64,000 nucleotides of DNA from Haemonchus contortus. Lineage: Eukaryota > Nematoda > Chromadorea > Rhabditida > Trichostrongylidae. Each line of letters begins with the position of its first letter. The stretch's first letter is position 1. A model generated the notes under the pieces. The model did not search any database, had not been told where the DNA came from, and saw only the letters and a program-made list of their open reading frames with translations. The position numbers and the translations under genes are program-made. Shown one piece after another: positions 30,201 through 45,200 of this stretch. Where the stretch lies: positions 18,021,257 through 18,085,256 of the forward strand of contig LS997563.1 of the NCBI GenBank assembly GCA_000469685.2, in the 5' to 3' direction.

Positions 30201-33200
30201 CAGGTATGGTGCCGGCTCAGTATTGGTTTGGGGATGGTCTCCGAGTCTAAGCATGGGGTCCATGCACCATATTCTCACCTCTGCGGCCTAGCAGATGTAC
30301 GTAGACATTTTGGAAAAATTCACGCTACCTTTCTAACGTCGTGTACACGGAAGAAAATTTAATTCCAGTGAGATAACGACCCCAGACACAGATCTAGAAG
30401 GGGCGCGCGAGTGGTTGACTCATCGGGAAATTCGATGCCTCGACTCACCTAGCCAGTCCCCTGTCCTGAACATTAGTGGACCCCCGTGGTAAGAACTCAA
30501 GAAAAGGATAGCCGATAAAACAGTCACAAATGCTGCTCAGAAATTTGGCCTATTTGAAGAGGAATGGAAGGGAATCGATGAGTGCCTGATCGAGAAGTTG
30601 GTCGAACCAATGCCCCGCAGATACCAAGCCATCATCGATGCCAACGGCTTCACTACAAAGTATAAGACTAGTAGTTAATTAGGTTTTAATCTCATGATGA
30701 TAGCATTCAAGTCAAGTGATTTATATTAAATTAATGAAACTAATGTTATTTTGTCCTGTTCAGAAAAAATGTAAAAAGTGGCCTTTTGAACGAAATAAAA
30801 AGGCGTTTCGTGACTTCTGTGATGGATACATTGAATATCATAACTGTTGACAACATACCAAAAAAATCAGTCAAAAACATTGAGTTTGAGATGAGTTATG
30901 GCAAAAAAGGTTGAAGGTGATTTCTTTTTGAACGGTACTGTAAGTAAACAGAAGCACTTCGAAACAACAAGCACAGCTTCATAGCCATAATTCAAATACA
31001 AGTAACGCTTTCAGGTAATGTAGGTAACTTTTTTTACCCATTTTCCATTGCTACAGCTGTTTACTTACAAGTATACATAAAAACACATGCTCATAAGTCA
31101 GCATCAACACCAGCACGTTAGGATATCATAAATCACACCGTCATGGCAGTCATCATGCCCTACTTGGGGCCATTCATCACAGCTGCATGTCATTCATTAA
31201 GATCGCCTCAAGATAACTGCCCCCTGCAGAAGCCCAATAGTCATTAAGAACTTACTGGAAGCATTAGACGGCAAAGCTCCCATGCAGATCTCTTCAACGA
31301 TGTCAATTTCACATACAACAGCAGATGGGAAAATCCCTGTCATACCCGTTCGAAGGTTGGTTCCTGGAATATCTTTGATGTCAATCTCCTGCCCTGCAGA
31401 TGTGGGAGGGAGGACTTACCATAGCACCAATGGTCCTCACAAGTTCTGTCCACATGCACGGCATCTCCTATGTCGAGTAGGACCTCATCGGAATGTCTGC
31501 AAGAACGAAATTAATTGAAGAAGTAGAAATTTCGAGAAAGCATTGGTTCTCGAAAAAGTAATAATTAAAGGATTCTGGGAGTTCCAACCAACCTGGGAAT
31601 GAACGCGGACTGAACTCTGTGCGTGGGATTAAGGCTGTCTGAAGTGGTACATGACGACACACCGCTTGAATCGTCTGGAGAGAAAAAAGCTGAAAATGTA
31701 GAACATTCTAGAAAATTCTGCATGCTTAGCCGGGAACGTTTGCGGACTTCCGCACATTTCCGTTGTTTCACATGATGATTGCCATTTAATCCATCTTCTT
31801 CATAGTATGAGTCTTCAAAAGCGCTCCGTCCTAACATCGAATCTGTCATTCCTAAACGATCCGTTCGTCCTCGGGAATGGAACGACAGCACTAAATCTGA
31901 CTTACCATCAATGAAACATAGCGTATGATCCTGAGGTTTGGAAGCGCCCTGATGAGTTGGCAAGGACATTGTTGGATAGTGTCCAACCAGTGAAATTGGC
32001 AGAAGAGGAAGTCGACGACCCGTCTGCGAAGGAGGAGATGGATTCACTGAAAATGGTCGTAGAATGTTGAGCATTCATGGATTCACATGAACCTCCAATA
32101 ACGATGGCCACTATTCGTCAACAGAAAAGAAGCGCTGAACACAAATACATGGTCCATAAAAGGGAACAGCCGGAAAGTACATCTCTGACGGGCAAGACCC
32201 CCTCTGACAGCCCAAACACTTCAGTCGGTAGATAGGCAAATATTGATCCAGTTAAGCTCATTTTTCAAACCGAACTTCATATACTTAAATGGTTTATGAG
32301 CAGAATTACGCAAAATAAATTACTCGAAAAATTTCCTGACAGAACTTCTTGAACGCCTGGTGATGCACGTATTAGGAATAGAAAGAAAAATTAGAGGGCC
32401 AGAGGAGCAAACTGGATCGCCGGAAAGCTCGAAAGTAAGGGATCAATGCCACCATAACGTTCCATAGATCTTTGTAAGAGATAGAGAGAACAGGATGATC
32501 TGAGGAATTTTACGAGAGCGATGACCAGAGGGTTGATCGGCTTTATGAGGAACTCCTGAAGAAACCAGAAAGGACATTCTGGAAGGAAGCTTCCGTCAAG
32601 TTTATATACTCAAATGGCAAAGCAAATAGCAAATAAAAGGCATAACCATTCCATATGATTCGACAGACACAAAAACGCTTGAAATAGGTCTATCCTACTA
32701 GCCATCTAAGTGTTTATGGTGGCTTCGGTGGCTTGGCAGCAATAAAATGCTTTTCGTGATATCGTAATTCATGCTGGCTGGTTACACGCTTCATTATAGC
32801 TTGTTTTCAAAGAGAGGCTGCTTACTGTATCTCTCCATAGAAGTAGTGGCCTCTTTTTTTGGAAATAATTAAGCTCAAAATTTTATATGCCGAAATCAGC
32901 GCTTTGGATCCAACAAAAAGGTTCGGAGAAGGTCTAGACCGTTTCCTACATATTCCAACTACTTTTGGAGTTTGTGCAACGTGTAACCGCCGCCCCTCAT
33001 CGCGGAATTTTTTTATTAAAAGACATTTTTTCCCATAAAATAGCACCCGTTCCTCTATCATCTAAGACAACGTGGGGTAAAATTTTCTCATATCTTCTTG
33101 AAATGAAGAGTTCATAATAATTTTGAGTATCTATGTATTTAGAAAAATAGTGGGAGTGAATCGGAAAAGTGCAAAATTCGTGAAGAAAACGCAAAGATTT

Positions 33201-36200
33201 GCGCGAGGGAAATATAAGGCCTCAAAAAAAAAGTAAAAAAAATATGGATTGGAAGAATATGGCGTCAATCGTTACATGGAAGAGATATTTGCACGAGCCG
33301 TCCGAATGTGTGTGCCATCGCGAATAGCCGGCTACAGTAAGCTGCCTGCGTGCAAAGTGTGCATCCCGGTGCCAATGTTGCAATCTCTAAAGCCTTTTCA
33401 AGGCCGTGAAAACTCGCCCTTTTGGGTTTGTACGGTAGCCAAACCGGTTTGGCTACCGTACACCCTTATTACGCCTTATCAAAGACGTTTTCAGATCCGA
33501 CAGGCACCCCTTATGCTATCTTTGAGTGGCACTGGTTCATCTCAGGATGAATTTCCAGAAGAAATTTTCGAAAAGGCTGTGCCTTTAAACAGAAGAAACT
33601 CCATGAGAACAGTAATTTTCAGAGTAAGCGATGACGAGCGATGATCAACGTCTATCCATGCCTTAGAATTTCCATTTTACGCTCTGGATACGAATAAACA
33701 AAAATCTTTTTCTTGAAGCGAGGCAAGCCCTTGAAAAGGCATTCGTTGAAAAAGACCACCGTTACTACAATGGAACAAAATTGGGCGACGCCATGCCCGT
33801 CGAGAGTAATGAGCTCGGAAAAACAAATTAGAGTGGGCTTGCCTTGGCCCCAAATAAAGGCCAATTTAGGCACGTGACGTCAGCTTGATGTCCCAAGAAT
33901 CCACAAGCGTTGGCCAAACGCGAAACATGGATAGCCGAGCCATTTCGGATAGGAAAGAAACGAAAGACGAGAGGTTGAAAAGTAAATCGGCACCCTTCAT
34001 TATGAGCACTGCCAGAAAGATTTGCTAGCGCCGGAAATTGTGATGCAGATGAATTGCTTCGCTGATTACGGTAGACGCGAGATAACTTTGCGGGACCATC
34101 CCAACTTGGGAAGAAAGTATCTGCCAAAAAATCGGCACTGATAGTAAAACACTCGACCTGGCACGAGAGAACCAGGAGAGAAGCGAGTCTCAGAGAAGCT
34201 GTGGGACAATCGTTGGTCTCGGAATAATCTTCGGGCAATGATGCACGCGAATGAAGAAGATGTTGTGTGTGTGGGGGAGCCAAAATGAGAGTGAAATCGA
34301 TAAGAGGACAATGGCAGAATTGGCTCGATCGATGCGGAGAAGAGGCTGACGTGGGACAGCGACATGTAGGGGGACGGGACCCCGATGGACGGGCACGACA
34401 CCGCCGCCATATCCGCCCGCCATCTAACGCTTCTCTGTGGCGGACTAATTTATTATAGGATGAGGTATTACTGAAATTTTCACTGATGGCTCCACCATTA
34501 TGTGGGTCTCATCGATTGCGGAAATCCTCGGGAAGTTGCTCTGGGAGACTTCTGAAGATCGGACACGAGTGGAATGCCCACGATTCCGTCGTTTGGGAAT
34601 GATAAAAGGGGAAAGGGGTGAGGCGTCGATAACATGGGAGAAAATTTTCGGATCAAACCGGATTAAGAAAAACAGGACCACTCCTATCTGTCCGGATATA
34701 GTATAGAGAGAATGAAATGAGGAACGAAGAAAGAGACGACAATGGGAGTACCCCCTCCCCCCTCATTGCCTTGACCACGCAGAGATTCAAGTATAACAAT
34801 AAAAGTACTAATTTGTTGATACAAGATTAAGTTGGATGCGAGAGTCGCTCCGGGAGTAGCCTGGCCCAGCTCAATGACAGTAACCTGCAGGTCTCCACCA
34901 TGTCCAGGAGAAGAATTTCAAAATCAGAAGCACTCCAGACGGCTACCATTCCAGAATATCAAGAGGGTGATTTAGATGGACAGCATATTCAAATATTAGT
35001 GGCTTGGCCAACGGCAGCATAAGAATCCACATGTGTTATATCTCCATTGAAGTAATGGTGTAGGATTCATCAATACGAATGATGTTTTACGTCATTCGCA
35101 ACCATGGAAAACAACGTAGAAAGCTAGGCAAGAGCCCCTGAGCACATTCGCGTTCGTTCGTTCGTTCCGCCCATGGGGAGCTTACACTCCGAATGGTGGT
35201 ACAATTCCTGAAGAAAGCTCTTCTGCGGGCGAGTTGATCAATGCCGAAATGGGAGCAATGAGTGGCAGTAAGCAGCGATGGTTTCACACTGCTCATTGCC
35301 GGTCGTCGTGGGATTATGCATCATGGGCGTGAATTTGAGAGGAGACCACGGAACGCTATATTACTCGAATTTCAATGCAAAAGAGAGGGCTTGCTAGTCC
35401 TTGAATTATAGAGTCCATGAGAGCACAGCTTGGGGACCGCCCTGCATCCTAAATGACGTCAAGGGTAGAAAGAAAGCTCGTTCAAAGTTTGAGGACTATC
35501 GTAATGGTGGCGGTGGAGCTAGATTACGCCATTACCACACGTATAGCTTCTTTCCGAATCGGTACTCCATCGGGTGAACCAAACTATCCCCTTCGGGACC
35601 GATCAACTGGTTCCAGGCACTTTTGCCTGGAAAAGTACTGTCCTCTAAACCGGCATTCGACCTTGCTCTATTCACTGTTCAGGTCATATATGAACTCATG
35701 TCTGTACGATTGTAAACGGCAGCTAAATGAATAGGCCTATTTCAGAATGAAATTGATCAAGGCCAGAACCTTCAACGGTTCACTTTCGAGCTTTTGCTTA
35801 CGTGTTTAAGCCACTTATAAGTAGTACAGCCGCACTTGCTCTTCAGGTGTAGGTGTCCCGTTTTGTAACATAACATAGGATTAAAAATCACCAAATGATT
35901 TATTGTTCAACCCCCCCCCCCCTCTCCCCACAACGTTGTTGTCTAATGTTGAACAAGAGCAAGAGTGTGGCATATCGACGATTCAATAACACAGTTCATG
36001 GTCATTCTGGGGTATAGTGCGAAAGTGGCGAAGAAAACGCGTAAATCGACGTGATTTGATAAACATAAAGCTGCAAAGAAGCAGAAAAATAAGGGTTTGG
36101 AAGAGAATGTGACGAGAAAAGTGGAAGGGGCATTCGGACGAGCTGTCCAAATGTGTGCGCTACTGCGTAGAGCTGCTTACAGTAAGCCGCCTGCGCGCAA

Positions 36201-39200
36201 CGTGAGCGTTCCGGTGCGAATGATGCAACCTCTACAGCCTCTACAAGGTCGTAAAAACTTGTCCGACTCTGGGTGTGCACGTCAGCTTAGCCGGTTTTGG
36301 GGCCCATAATACGCCCTATCTAGGCCCTTGTCTCCCTTAGATGAACCTCTGGCCTTTAAAGATAGCACAGGGGGTGCTGTCGGGAGGAAATGACAGCACC
36401 CCCTCTGCTATCTTTAAAGGCCAGAGGTTCATCTAAGGGAGACAATCCAGAAGTAGATCTCATCGTGAACTGCACCTTTACCCTTGTAGATGGGTTCGTG
36501 AACAACAAGATAAACAGCTGGTTTTTAGCGGACAAACGTAAGTGACTTATGTGCACGTCTCCAAAGTGATTTAGGAGATTTCGTGGATCCGAAGGGAGCT
36601 AGTAGAGCTGGCAAATGTGACCACCACCTATTGGCTTTCAAAGTCTTCTCACGTGCCACATGGGTAATGTCCTCAACGTACCTCCACTCACCGCATTCAT
36701 CAATCAGGCTCTATTATTATTTTTTATTATTTATTTTAGTTGACACAGCATACAAAGGATGTCATTGCCATCCAAATACGGCAATTTTGTTGACAAATGA
36801 CCTGGTTCCCCATGTGCTCCGTGGTTTAACGGAATGAAGATTTTCAGAAGCTTCAGCTGCAAGCTTTAAAGTCGGACACTGCCATGATGGATGGTTTAAC
36901 TTAACTGTTCGTCACGGAGAGCGGTAAAAACATTTTGAGGCAATGAACAAGAAAATAAATGTCTGAGCTGAAAGACGAAGACCTGTCAGACTGACGGTTT
37001 TACCCATCTAGCTGTGGAAATTTTCAGCCTTCCTTGGAATTTCCCATATTTTTCAACTGATGGAGATAATTCGAAGTTCAGACAAAACTGATTTCGGCAA
37101 ACAACTTGTTGATGTTGCCATATTTGCCAGATGAAGTAGGGTAGGGTGTACGCGAACATGGGAAACATGAAACCAGAACAAATTAGCGAGTATCCCGGGA
37201 ACGACTAAATGAACACAAAGACGACTGCCATTCGAATCATTGGATTTCCAAATGACAGCTATGCACGAACAAAGTGATGTGCCCTGGGCCCAACTGAAAG
37301 GGAAAGCTTCTAATGAATCACATTCGCACGCAACATAGACGATAGGAATTATTAATGGTAACAAAATTTAATTATGGCTGGCGTGCCAAGTGGTACTCGT
37401 AATGCAGTTGGTACGAAAAATTGTATTTTGGACAGGCTTGTAGGAAAAAAGTAGAAGGCTCAGCTGATTATTCAAATCATTCAGAATCGTTAAAGGGACA
37501 GTTGTAGATAATTTTAAGGTGTCTAGTTTCGAGGGCATATTAGAATTGATAGTCCAGAGCAGTGCAAAATGGCGATAAAATCGGAATAGATGGAGAAGTA
37601 TAAGGCTTCGAAAATATGGCAAAATTACGGGTTAGACAAGATGGGACGACAAAAGTTGAATGGAGGCTTTATTTGGACGAGATGTCCAAATGTGAGTGCC
37701 ACTGCGCACAGCGGGCTACAGTAAATTGTCTGCGTGCACTGTATGGGTCCTGGTCCGGATGGCGAAACCTCCACCGCCTCTACAAGGCCATAACAACTCG
37801 TCCGCCTTCAGACGTATATGCCATCTCAGCCGATTTCCGGACAACTTATTTAGGCCGTCTTTCGACCATACATCGCTCCTTGTGTTAACTATTAGGGGTC
37901 AAAGGTCCAAAGAGAAGTCCCAGATATCACTTATATCGTGAACTGTGCTGTTGAGTATTTAAAATAGTACTAGAAAGAGGGAAGGAACAGTTGGTAATAT
38001 GGCGTGTTATGAAGAATTCGATCCAGATATCCGCTGAGGGAACAAAACGCGAAAGACTGTTCGTATTGACAACAACGCCGGAAAACCAGAATATGCTGAT
38101 TTTTCGTGGTACGGATTATACCGCACGGCCCACACCAAGGCATAACTATTTGGTATTCTACACAAGGCTATGCAGCAATTGCTTTCTACGAGATCACCTT
38201 TTAGAGTGATAGTAAAACGGTCACAGGGCCGCAGAAAGTTTTCGATTCAGCTGAGCGACTCATCGGAATTGCTCAAGTTTCCGTTCAGTTTGCCTTTTGC
38301 CCATTTCTGACCATACAATTTCATAAACACTGCAGACAAACATTCCTTCAAAGATGTTTCCAGCTTCCATTTGTTTATGCAAGGAAGTAGTTTACTCCAA
38401 AAGGTTCAGCTTTCTTCAAGGAACTAAATCATTCAATTCGGCTAGTCCATTCGCATTTTTAATAAAGAATATGGTTATGACCAAAACTCAAAAGGGAGAG
38501 GGCCATCATTGAATTGCTCTTTTTTATAATCAACTCTCATGAACGAAAATATATGCTCTAACTAGTTTCGAACGATGGAGGAAAATTGAAAATAACTGTA
38601 GAACGGGAGGGAGAAGTGCAACTTTGAGCACGTTTTCAAGCATGTCCTTCCCAAGAATTTCCATGGTTCTCGAGAACACTTTCCGCAAGCTCCTCATAGG
38701 GCGTTTCTACCAGGGGTGTCTGTGGATATTTCCTTTTCTGCCAGCAACAGTGGTTCACATTCAATTTCTAATCATCCGATGGACTTCCTTGTCGCTAAGT
38801 TACTTCAACAATGGTCTAATGCCTGGGTTTTTTCATAAACTAACTGCTCGAGGGCCTTTCTAATTGCCTCACGAATACCCCGCTAGAAACTGTGATATAC
38901 CGGTGGTCTCTTAGTGGGAGGGGGTAGGCAGTCCAGATTAATGTGGACTTATCGCTCACATCGAATTAGACCCCCCCCCTCTCGTCCCTCCATACCTGTT
39001 CCCAACTGGAATCTACGTAACCGGCTATTCATTTGGGGTCGTATTTCATGGAAGGCCATTATGCGGAACGACGGTTACGTAAGCGTTGCCCATTCCCTTT
39101 TTTCTTCGGACGTTTTCTGAGGAATGCTTTCTCATTATACGTGGCTCCTGTGAATCAAATGAAACCTTTGCCAACGCTAATGAGATGGTGGAATATAATA

Positions 39201-42200
39201 GCACCTACTTAACTTCTAAACTGTACACCTCTAAAAACTGACCATTCACAGGCGTAGGTGGCTCGAAATCCTCTGATGCGACATGGCGGCGCTGTCCTCC
39301 AGTCACTCTGCAATTCACGATAATTAGCTCGAGCGCCGATATGAAGTAATCGAGTTGATAGGATTTCCAGTAATTAGCTTTACCAATAGCCCACACTCAG
39401 GAGGACACAGCTACATATACAGGGGTGCCCAAAAAAAAAGAGACACTTTTACTGCTCGGCTTGTACCACCAATGTAATCGAACTTTGTTAAACTCTGTTT
39501 GAATATTACCACCCGCAAAATCAAAAACACGTTGTACTCGATCACGGAATTCTTCAATGGCCTTCCGCACGGACGAAATCGAAAGTTTTTGCCAAGCAAA
39601 CTTGATGTCGTCTGAGGTCGACGTCGGCTCGTCTCCCACGACGTCGCAGACCATTGCGGAGTTGTCGGGGCTACAGGAAGTCAGCGGTGTTCCAGATCCT
39701 AAGCGACGATGCCCAGGAATCTGTCCGTGAGCGACTCGATTGAGAAAGTTGCGTATCTGCTCGTCGCCGACCGATATCCCATAAGTCGTTTGAGCGCGTC
39801 CGCAATGGCAGACGGCTTCATATTTTGATGCCGATATAGGAACCACACGACTTCCTGCTTCCTTTCATCAAGCAACATTCTTAGTACAATTTACACAAAC
39901 ACGTTCTTCTGCTGCTTCAATCAGTGCGACGTATTCCGCCCTGGATTAGGCCCCATGCCTAGTGCCTCTTTTTTTTTGGGCACCCCTCTATGTGAGGGAG
40001 CCCTACCCACAGCCCAGCACATGCCAACGGGGCACTAGGACTCATTGAAAATCCAGCTAGCAGCGAATATTGGGTGAGTTATCAGCTTTCTGCTGGCACT
40101 TCATCAATCCCGTGTGAGGAAGGCGCCACGCATTCTATTTCCATTCAGGATCGTAGTGGCGTACTGAACGCATGTATAGATGCTATACAATGAATTGCGG
40201 TGGCCAGCCGACTAACAAGCCAAGCTTTCATCTCCCCAAGCGAGTCTGATCACAATTACTTCACCCTGAACGGATCTAAGGCTTGATTTGCTGTAGTGCA
40301 TATTAACACGGGATTGGAACCGGTCACCATGCCTGTGAGAGTGCGCCGCTTGCCTGTACACCATCTCCGCCTCCTTTCAATGATGCTACGAAAAAAATTC
40401 CGTGATGAATTAACTAGGGAGCTGGTGCCGAACTTTTATTATCAATCGTGTATGCTTTCACCTGAGCTATTTTCACCTTTTTTTTGCATCACCCCGCCTC
40501 AGGCGGCCTACAGCGGATTTGGTTACTTTTGATGAAAATGATTCCAAAAATTGAAACAGCATCATTTTCGCAACATTCAACTTTAAACAGGGTTAGCACT
40601 CCGTTGATTACGTGAGTTTCAATTCCATTCCAACCACTCCAACAATCCCATGGTTGACTCAATTCCTCCAAGCCGATCTCATAAGGAAGGAGGCTTGCAG
40701 GGCCCGGTCTCCAGATTGGATTGAATTTCATACAAAACTGAGCAGGAACCACGCTTAATGTGTTATCATCAGTTAACTTTCTCTTCTGAGTTGCTTTACC
40801 GTACGAAAGGAGTTTTAACATTTCCTCTGATGAACACCTATTCGAGGTACAATGGGACTCCCAGTGTCTCCTTCCCCACTGATCACATGCGTTTCACAAC
40901 AAACCAGTTTCTTAATGCAACATAGCAGTATTACCAGTGCGCCCCACTTTAAATCCATACCCAAGGTCGGAAAGAAGTCCTTCAAGGGTTGCGGTTTTTT
41001 CACTTTGAGATTATTTTACCTTTCAACCATGCCTATCCTACTTACGACAATCAGCGTATTCAAGAACTCAAGCTCACAGCTTCTAGGCTCGACGAAGGAC
41101 TTCTGCTTGTCTTTTTTTTACACTCTATGTTTGCCTGGCTCGCTTTTTATCTTCACTTATCTATTAGATCCCGATTGAGTGACCGTGTATGCGTGGAGTG
41201 AAGAAGACGATGACAATCGGTGGTAGGAGGCGCCACTGAACCCATCGTTTAGCAGCCCTTAATGCTCAGGTTAAACACCTTGCTCTCGGTTTCACGATAA
41301 CAGATTCGGGTGCAGTCCCTCTGCCTGAATCGGTCAGGGTTGAACTCTTCATCAGGGGCCACTGAATATGCACCTAACATAGGTGAGAATGAAGCATGAC
41401 CAATGGCTTGGAAGATTTTCTCTCAGAGTAAAAAGAAAAGAAATTGTCCAAGCAACAAGAATTTTCTTATTCTCCGGTTCGCACTGTTTCTTATCTGGTT
41501 TTTCTCATACCAAGGCACCGCTTGAGATTTCAGGCTGAGAGATACTCCCGTTCCTTACCCATCATCTACGAGTTATGGCACAGAGGGTTAGAATTAGACG
41601 TACAGCTGATCAGCCACATTTTTCACCACGACAAATCGGTAGATGCGTATAATTACCCAGAGAAAAGGGCAGGAGGGCAGTGAGGTGGCTGCACCCAACC
41701 GATCCAACAGCATTTTCCTAGGAGGACCTTCTTGAGAGGGCCGAGATCTCGGAACACTTTTCTACTTTGATTTTTGACGTGTTCTGATGTATAGTAAATC
41801 TTTCGAAGAAGCAAAACAGGTTGTGAAACTGGAGGCTTTCTTCTGAGGAGGACGTTTTGAAGGCGTCGATGAGTTCATGAGAAAAGGGTTCTGGAGGATC
41901 CTAAATAGCCAATCTAAGGCCCCCGAAGAAGAGCATGTACTTCCCTAACATCTAAAAGTAGTCTAGATGGAGTGCGATAGGTCCAAAAAAGGTCCGGACT
42001 CGCACGACTGACAAACACTCTCAGCAAAGGGCATGTCTAACTGCTTTGCAGAAGCTGTGCTGAAGAAGAATGACATATTGCTCTGCGAGGATGGCTATCT
42101 TGTCCGAACATCCCGTTGTACAATCCCGAAAAAGAACAACTCCACGAGGGTGATATGTATAGGATTGCTGCAGATTTTGCCACCAACGCTTTCCTGCATT

Positions 42201-45200
42201 AACTTTTTCGCCCACTAAAGCAGTGGTGGTACACAACACCATAGCGATCCGAGACTTTAGAAAGCCGGTTAGAATGGTAGTATATTTCGTAAATCATAAT
42301 GATAAACTTTTGTTTACTTGTTTCTCTCTACAAATTTCGCCCACACTTGATGCATTTTCAGACAAAAAAAATCTTCAGTCAACTGCAACAGAGTCTTGAG
42401 TAGTATCGCACCATCACCCTTTCGCTATTCTAGTCTATTCTATCATCCTTTCGCACCTTCACCACCGGTGAAGCCTTAAGCCTTTTGGCGTTTATCAGCC
42501 CCGGTCCCAGAGTACGCACCGCATTCGGCTTCCGTTCAGAATCATGGCCTATTCATTGACTTGCGGTGCTCAGAGGATTCACTGAGCAATGCTCCCAGAT
42601 GAGTCCAGTAAAAATTTACCGAACGACTGTGATGAAGAGCATGGTCAGTCCTGGTGGGTATAGATCAGAGATTCGATTTATGGATTGTGCGCTTGATAAA
42701 GTGCACCATTTACCATTGTACCATGTCTGTCCTCTAGTAAAAGTGGTTATTGAAAAGACGTTCGGGAAGAAATTAGAGAGAACAAGTAGTAATGTATAAA
42801 ACCATTCAGAAGTAAGACTAATGCTGTAAGGTGATTCTGCTGAAGCCCAGTTCACGAGGTCTACTGCGTTGAGTGTTCGAGTTTATTCTACGAATTTAGT
42901 CGAATACGAAGTTGAAGCCCAAAAACACCTCGAAAGGTGGCAGATAAATAACCTCTTCGAAAGTTATGAACACCAAATTCATTGGACGGTGTTTTCCCTT
43001 ATCTTCTACGTCCGCTGTGTTAAATAATACTTTGGGGACTTGCCAGAGATTACGTGGATCTGGGCAGTTAAGAATGTCATTTCTTAGTCGATATCTCCAC
43101 TCGATGCGGAGCACTTTGCCTGACGAGATATCAAGAGAGATGTGGGAATCATCATGATCTGATTGCTCTTTGCTCTAGTCGAACTAGGGATCGCACCTCC
43201 CTAAAGGGTTCTAACGTGAAGTGTGAGGGACCACAGCTCGCTTCAACTCAGTTACGAGAATGACCGCACTCGATGGTTGCATCGCTTGTCAGAAGCAGAT
43301 AAGCAAGTGCCCCCAAGTCGACATCTTCGTTACTGACGTGATAGATAGGCGTAGATACGAAATGTTGTGAACACTCAACTGGTCTGTGCCAGGCTGTGTC
43401 AGAAACGTTTCAAAATGTTTCCTCTTTTTTCAATTCAAAGCACGCAGCGTGCTGTTCCACTCCCGAAATTGGAAACCCATTAAACATGTTCTCTGTAGCA
43501 ACTTAAAAATCATTATTTACAATTAGAAGTGCTGCAATTTAGTTATCAAAATTGCTCATAATCAGATCACTTTGGTATGCACCACGTCTGAGAAGGATTG
43601 AAGACAAAACTTTCTGTGTTCACGGGAGTTTTGAGAGACGTCTCCTACTCTCGGGATACAGGAGCGCTCCTATCAGCAACTTTCTGATAGCAGCGCTTAT
43701 GTATCCCGAGAGCAGGAGATCTCGCTACAATGGTCCCGGACGACCGTACACGGTCTGAGAGTTGAGTGGAAGGCCGTTGTCACTTATCCACAAAAAGGAA
43801 GGGTGCTGAAACTACTGTTCCGAAACGTAACTAACTCTGTAGAGAGACTCCTTTGAAGGCTACCCTCCCCCCCCCCCACCCCTACCGCTACAGTCCCTTC
43901 TGCTTCCTGTCACGAGAGGTTTGCCTATCAAATTTGTTTAAGTACTTGAAAAGCAGCTGCCAGGCATTGTGGACCTAAGAGAGCAGCAAAGTCTCTCTAA
44001 AACCTCCCAATTTCGGAGAATGGCTTCATTTTATTGAAGCAATTGACAATGTTCAGTACTAGAGCACCCAGGAATCAAGAACAGAGGACACAGTATTGAA
44101 AAAAGCGCTTTCATTGATAGTGGCATACTCCCATAGTAAGCAGGAGGTTTCTTGTTGCAAAATTTTCGAGTCCTTTCTCCGCTCACCATCACATCAATCC
44201 CCGACAGGTATACCTATCCTCTTTCCTTTTCCATTTTACTGGAGAACTTCGACAGCAGTCAGCATGCTTAATTGAATTGCATCACTTACAGGTCACCCCC
44301 TTTTACCCAACCTTTTGGTGGAGTTAGGCCAATGAGGGGTTCCTGCAAGCTTCTTGGAAAGACGCCCTGAAGGCAGATCACTTTTATGGATGGCAATTGA
44401 ACTGGCGCTGTATCATTAAGAAATGCTGCAATTCAGTCATCACGATGACGCAAACCTATTTCATGGGCATATTACATGAATCGCAACGCCGATGTTAATG
44501 TTTCCCTAATTTGTTTTTTTATGCGATGACGCAAAGGTTGCCATCAAAATGTCCTGCATCCCATGCATATAGCAGAAGAGCCAAAATGGTTCGCGAATCT
44601 TCACGTCATTACAGCTTCCAGTAAGGCTTCCAGTTCCAAAGTCAGCTGGTTTTCAAGCCACACATCCTTCAAATCTTACTAAACAACTAAGTACTCCGAA
44701 AGAGAACCCGACAGTTCTCTCAGAAGCGAACCTCAAGGAAATAGGCGCGACTCCATCGAATTCTCTAGCAGTCATGTTACTTCTTTAACGTGTGAGAAAA
44801 AAGCAAAAATATTTTCTTTGGGAGTTGTGGTATTAAACAACTCACCATCTTCACGCATGAACCGGGGATCTAATCCAGGATGGGTATCCGTCAAGTTGAA
44901 AAAAACCTTCAACTGGGGGCATACTACTCATGAATACAGCGGCGAACGCGCCGCCGTCCTGCCAACCGACCCCATTCTCTTAGATAAAAGTTTGAAACAA
45001 AAACGCGAAAATGCTCAGTGAGAAGTGGAAAAGGGTGAGCTGTTGCTCAACCTATATAGTGAAGAAAAGAAGAGGCCTAGCTGGATATATACGGAAAATG
45101 GCCACACAACAAGTCATAGCTTCTAGTTGACAAAGAAGACTAATATTCTCTTTTCCAATACTTTTCCTAATACTGCCAGTGATATTATTACAAAATATAC

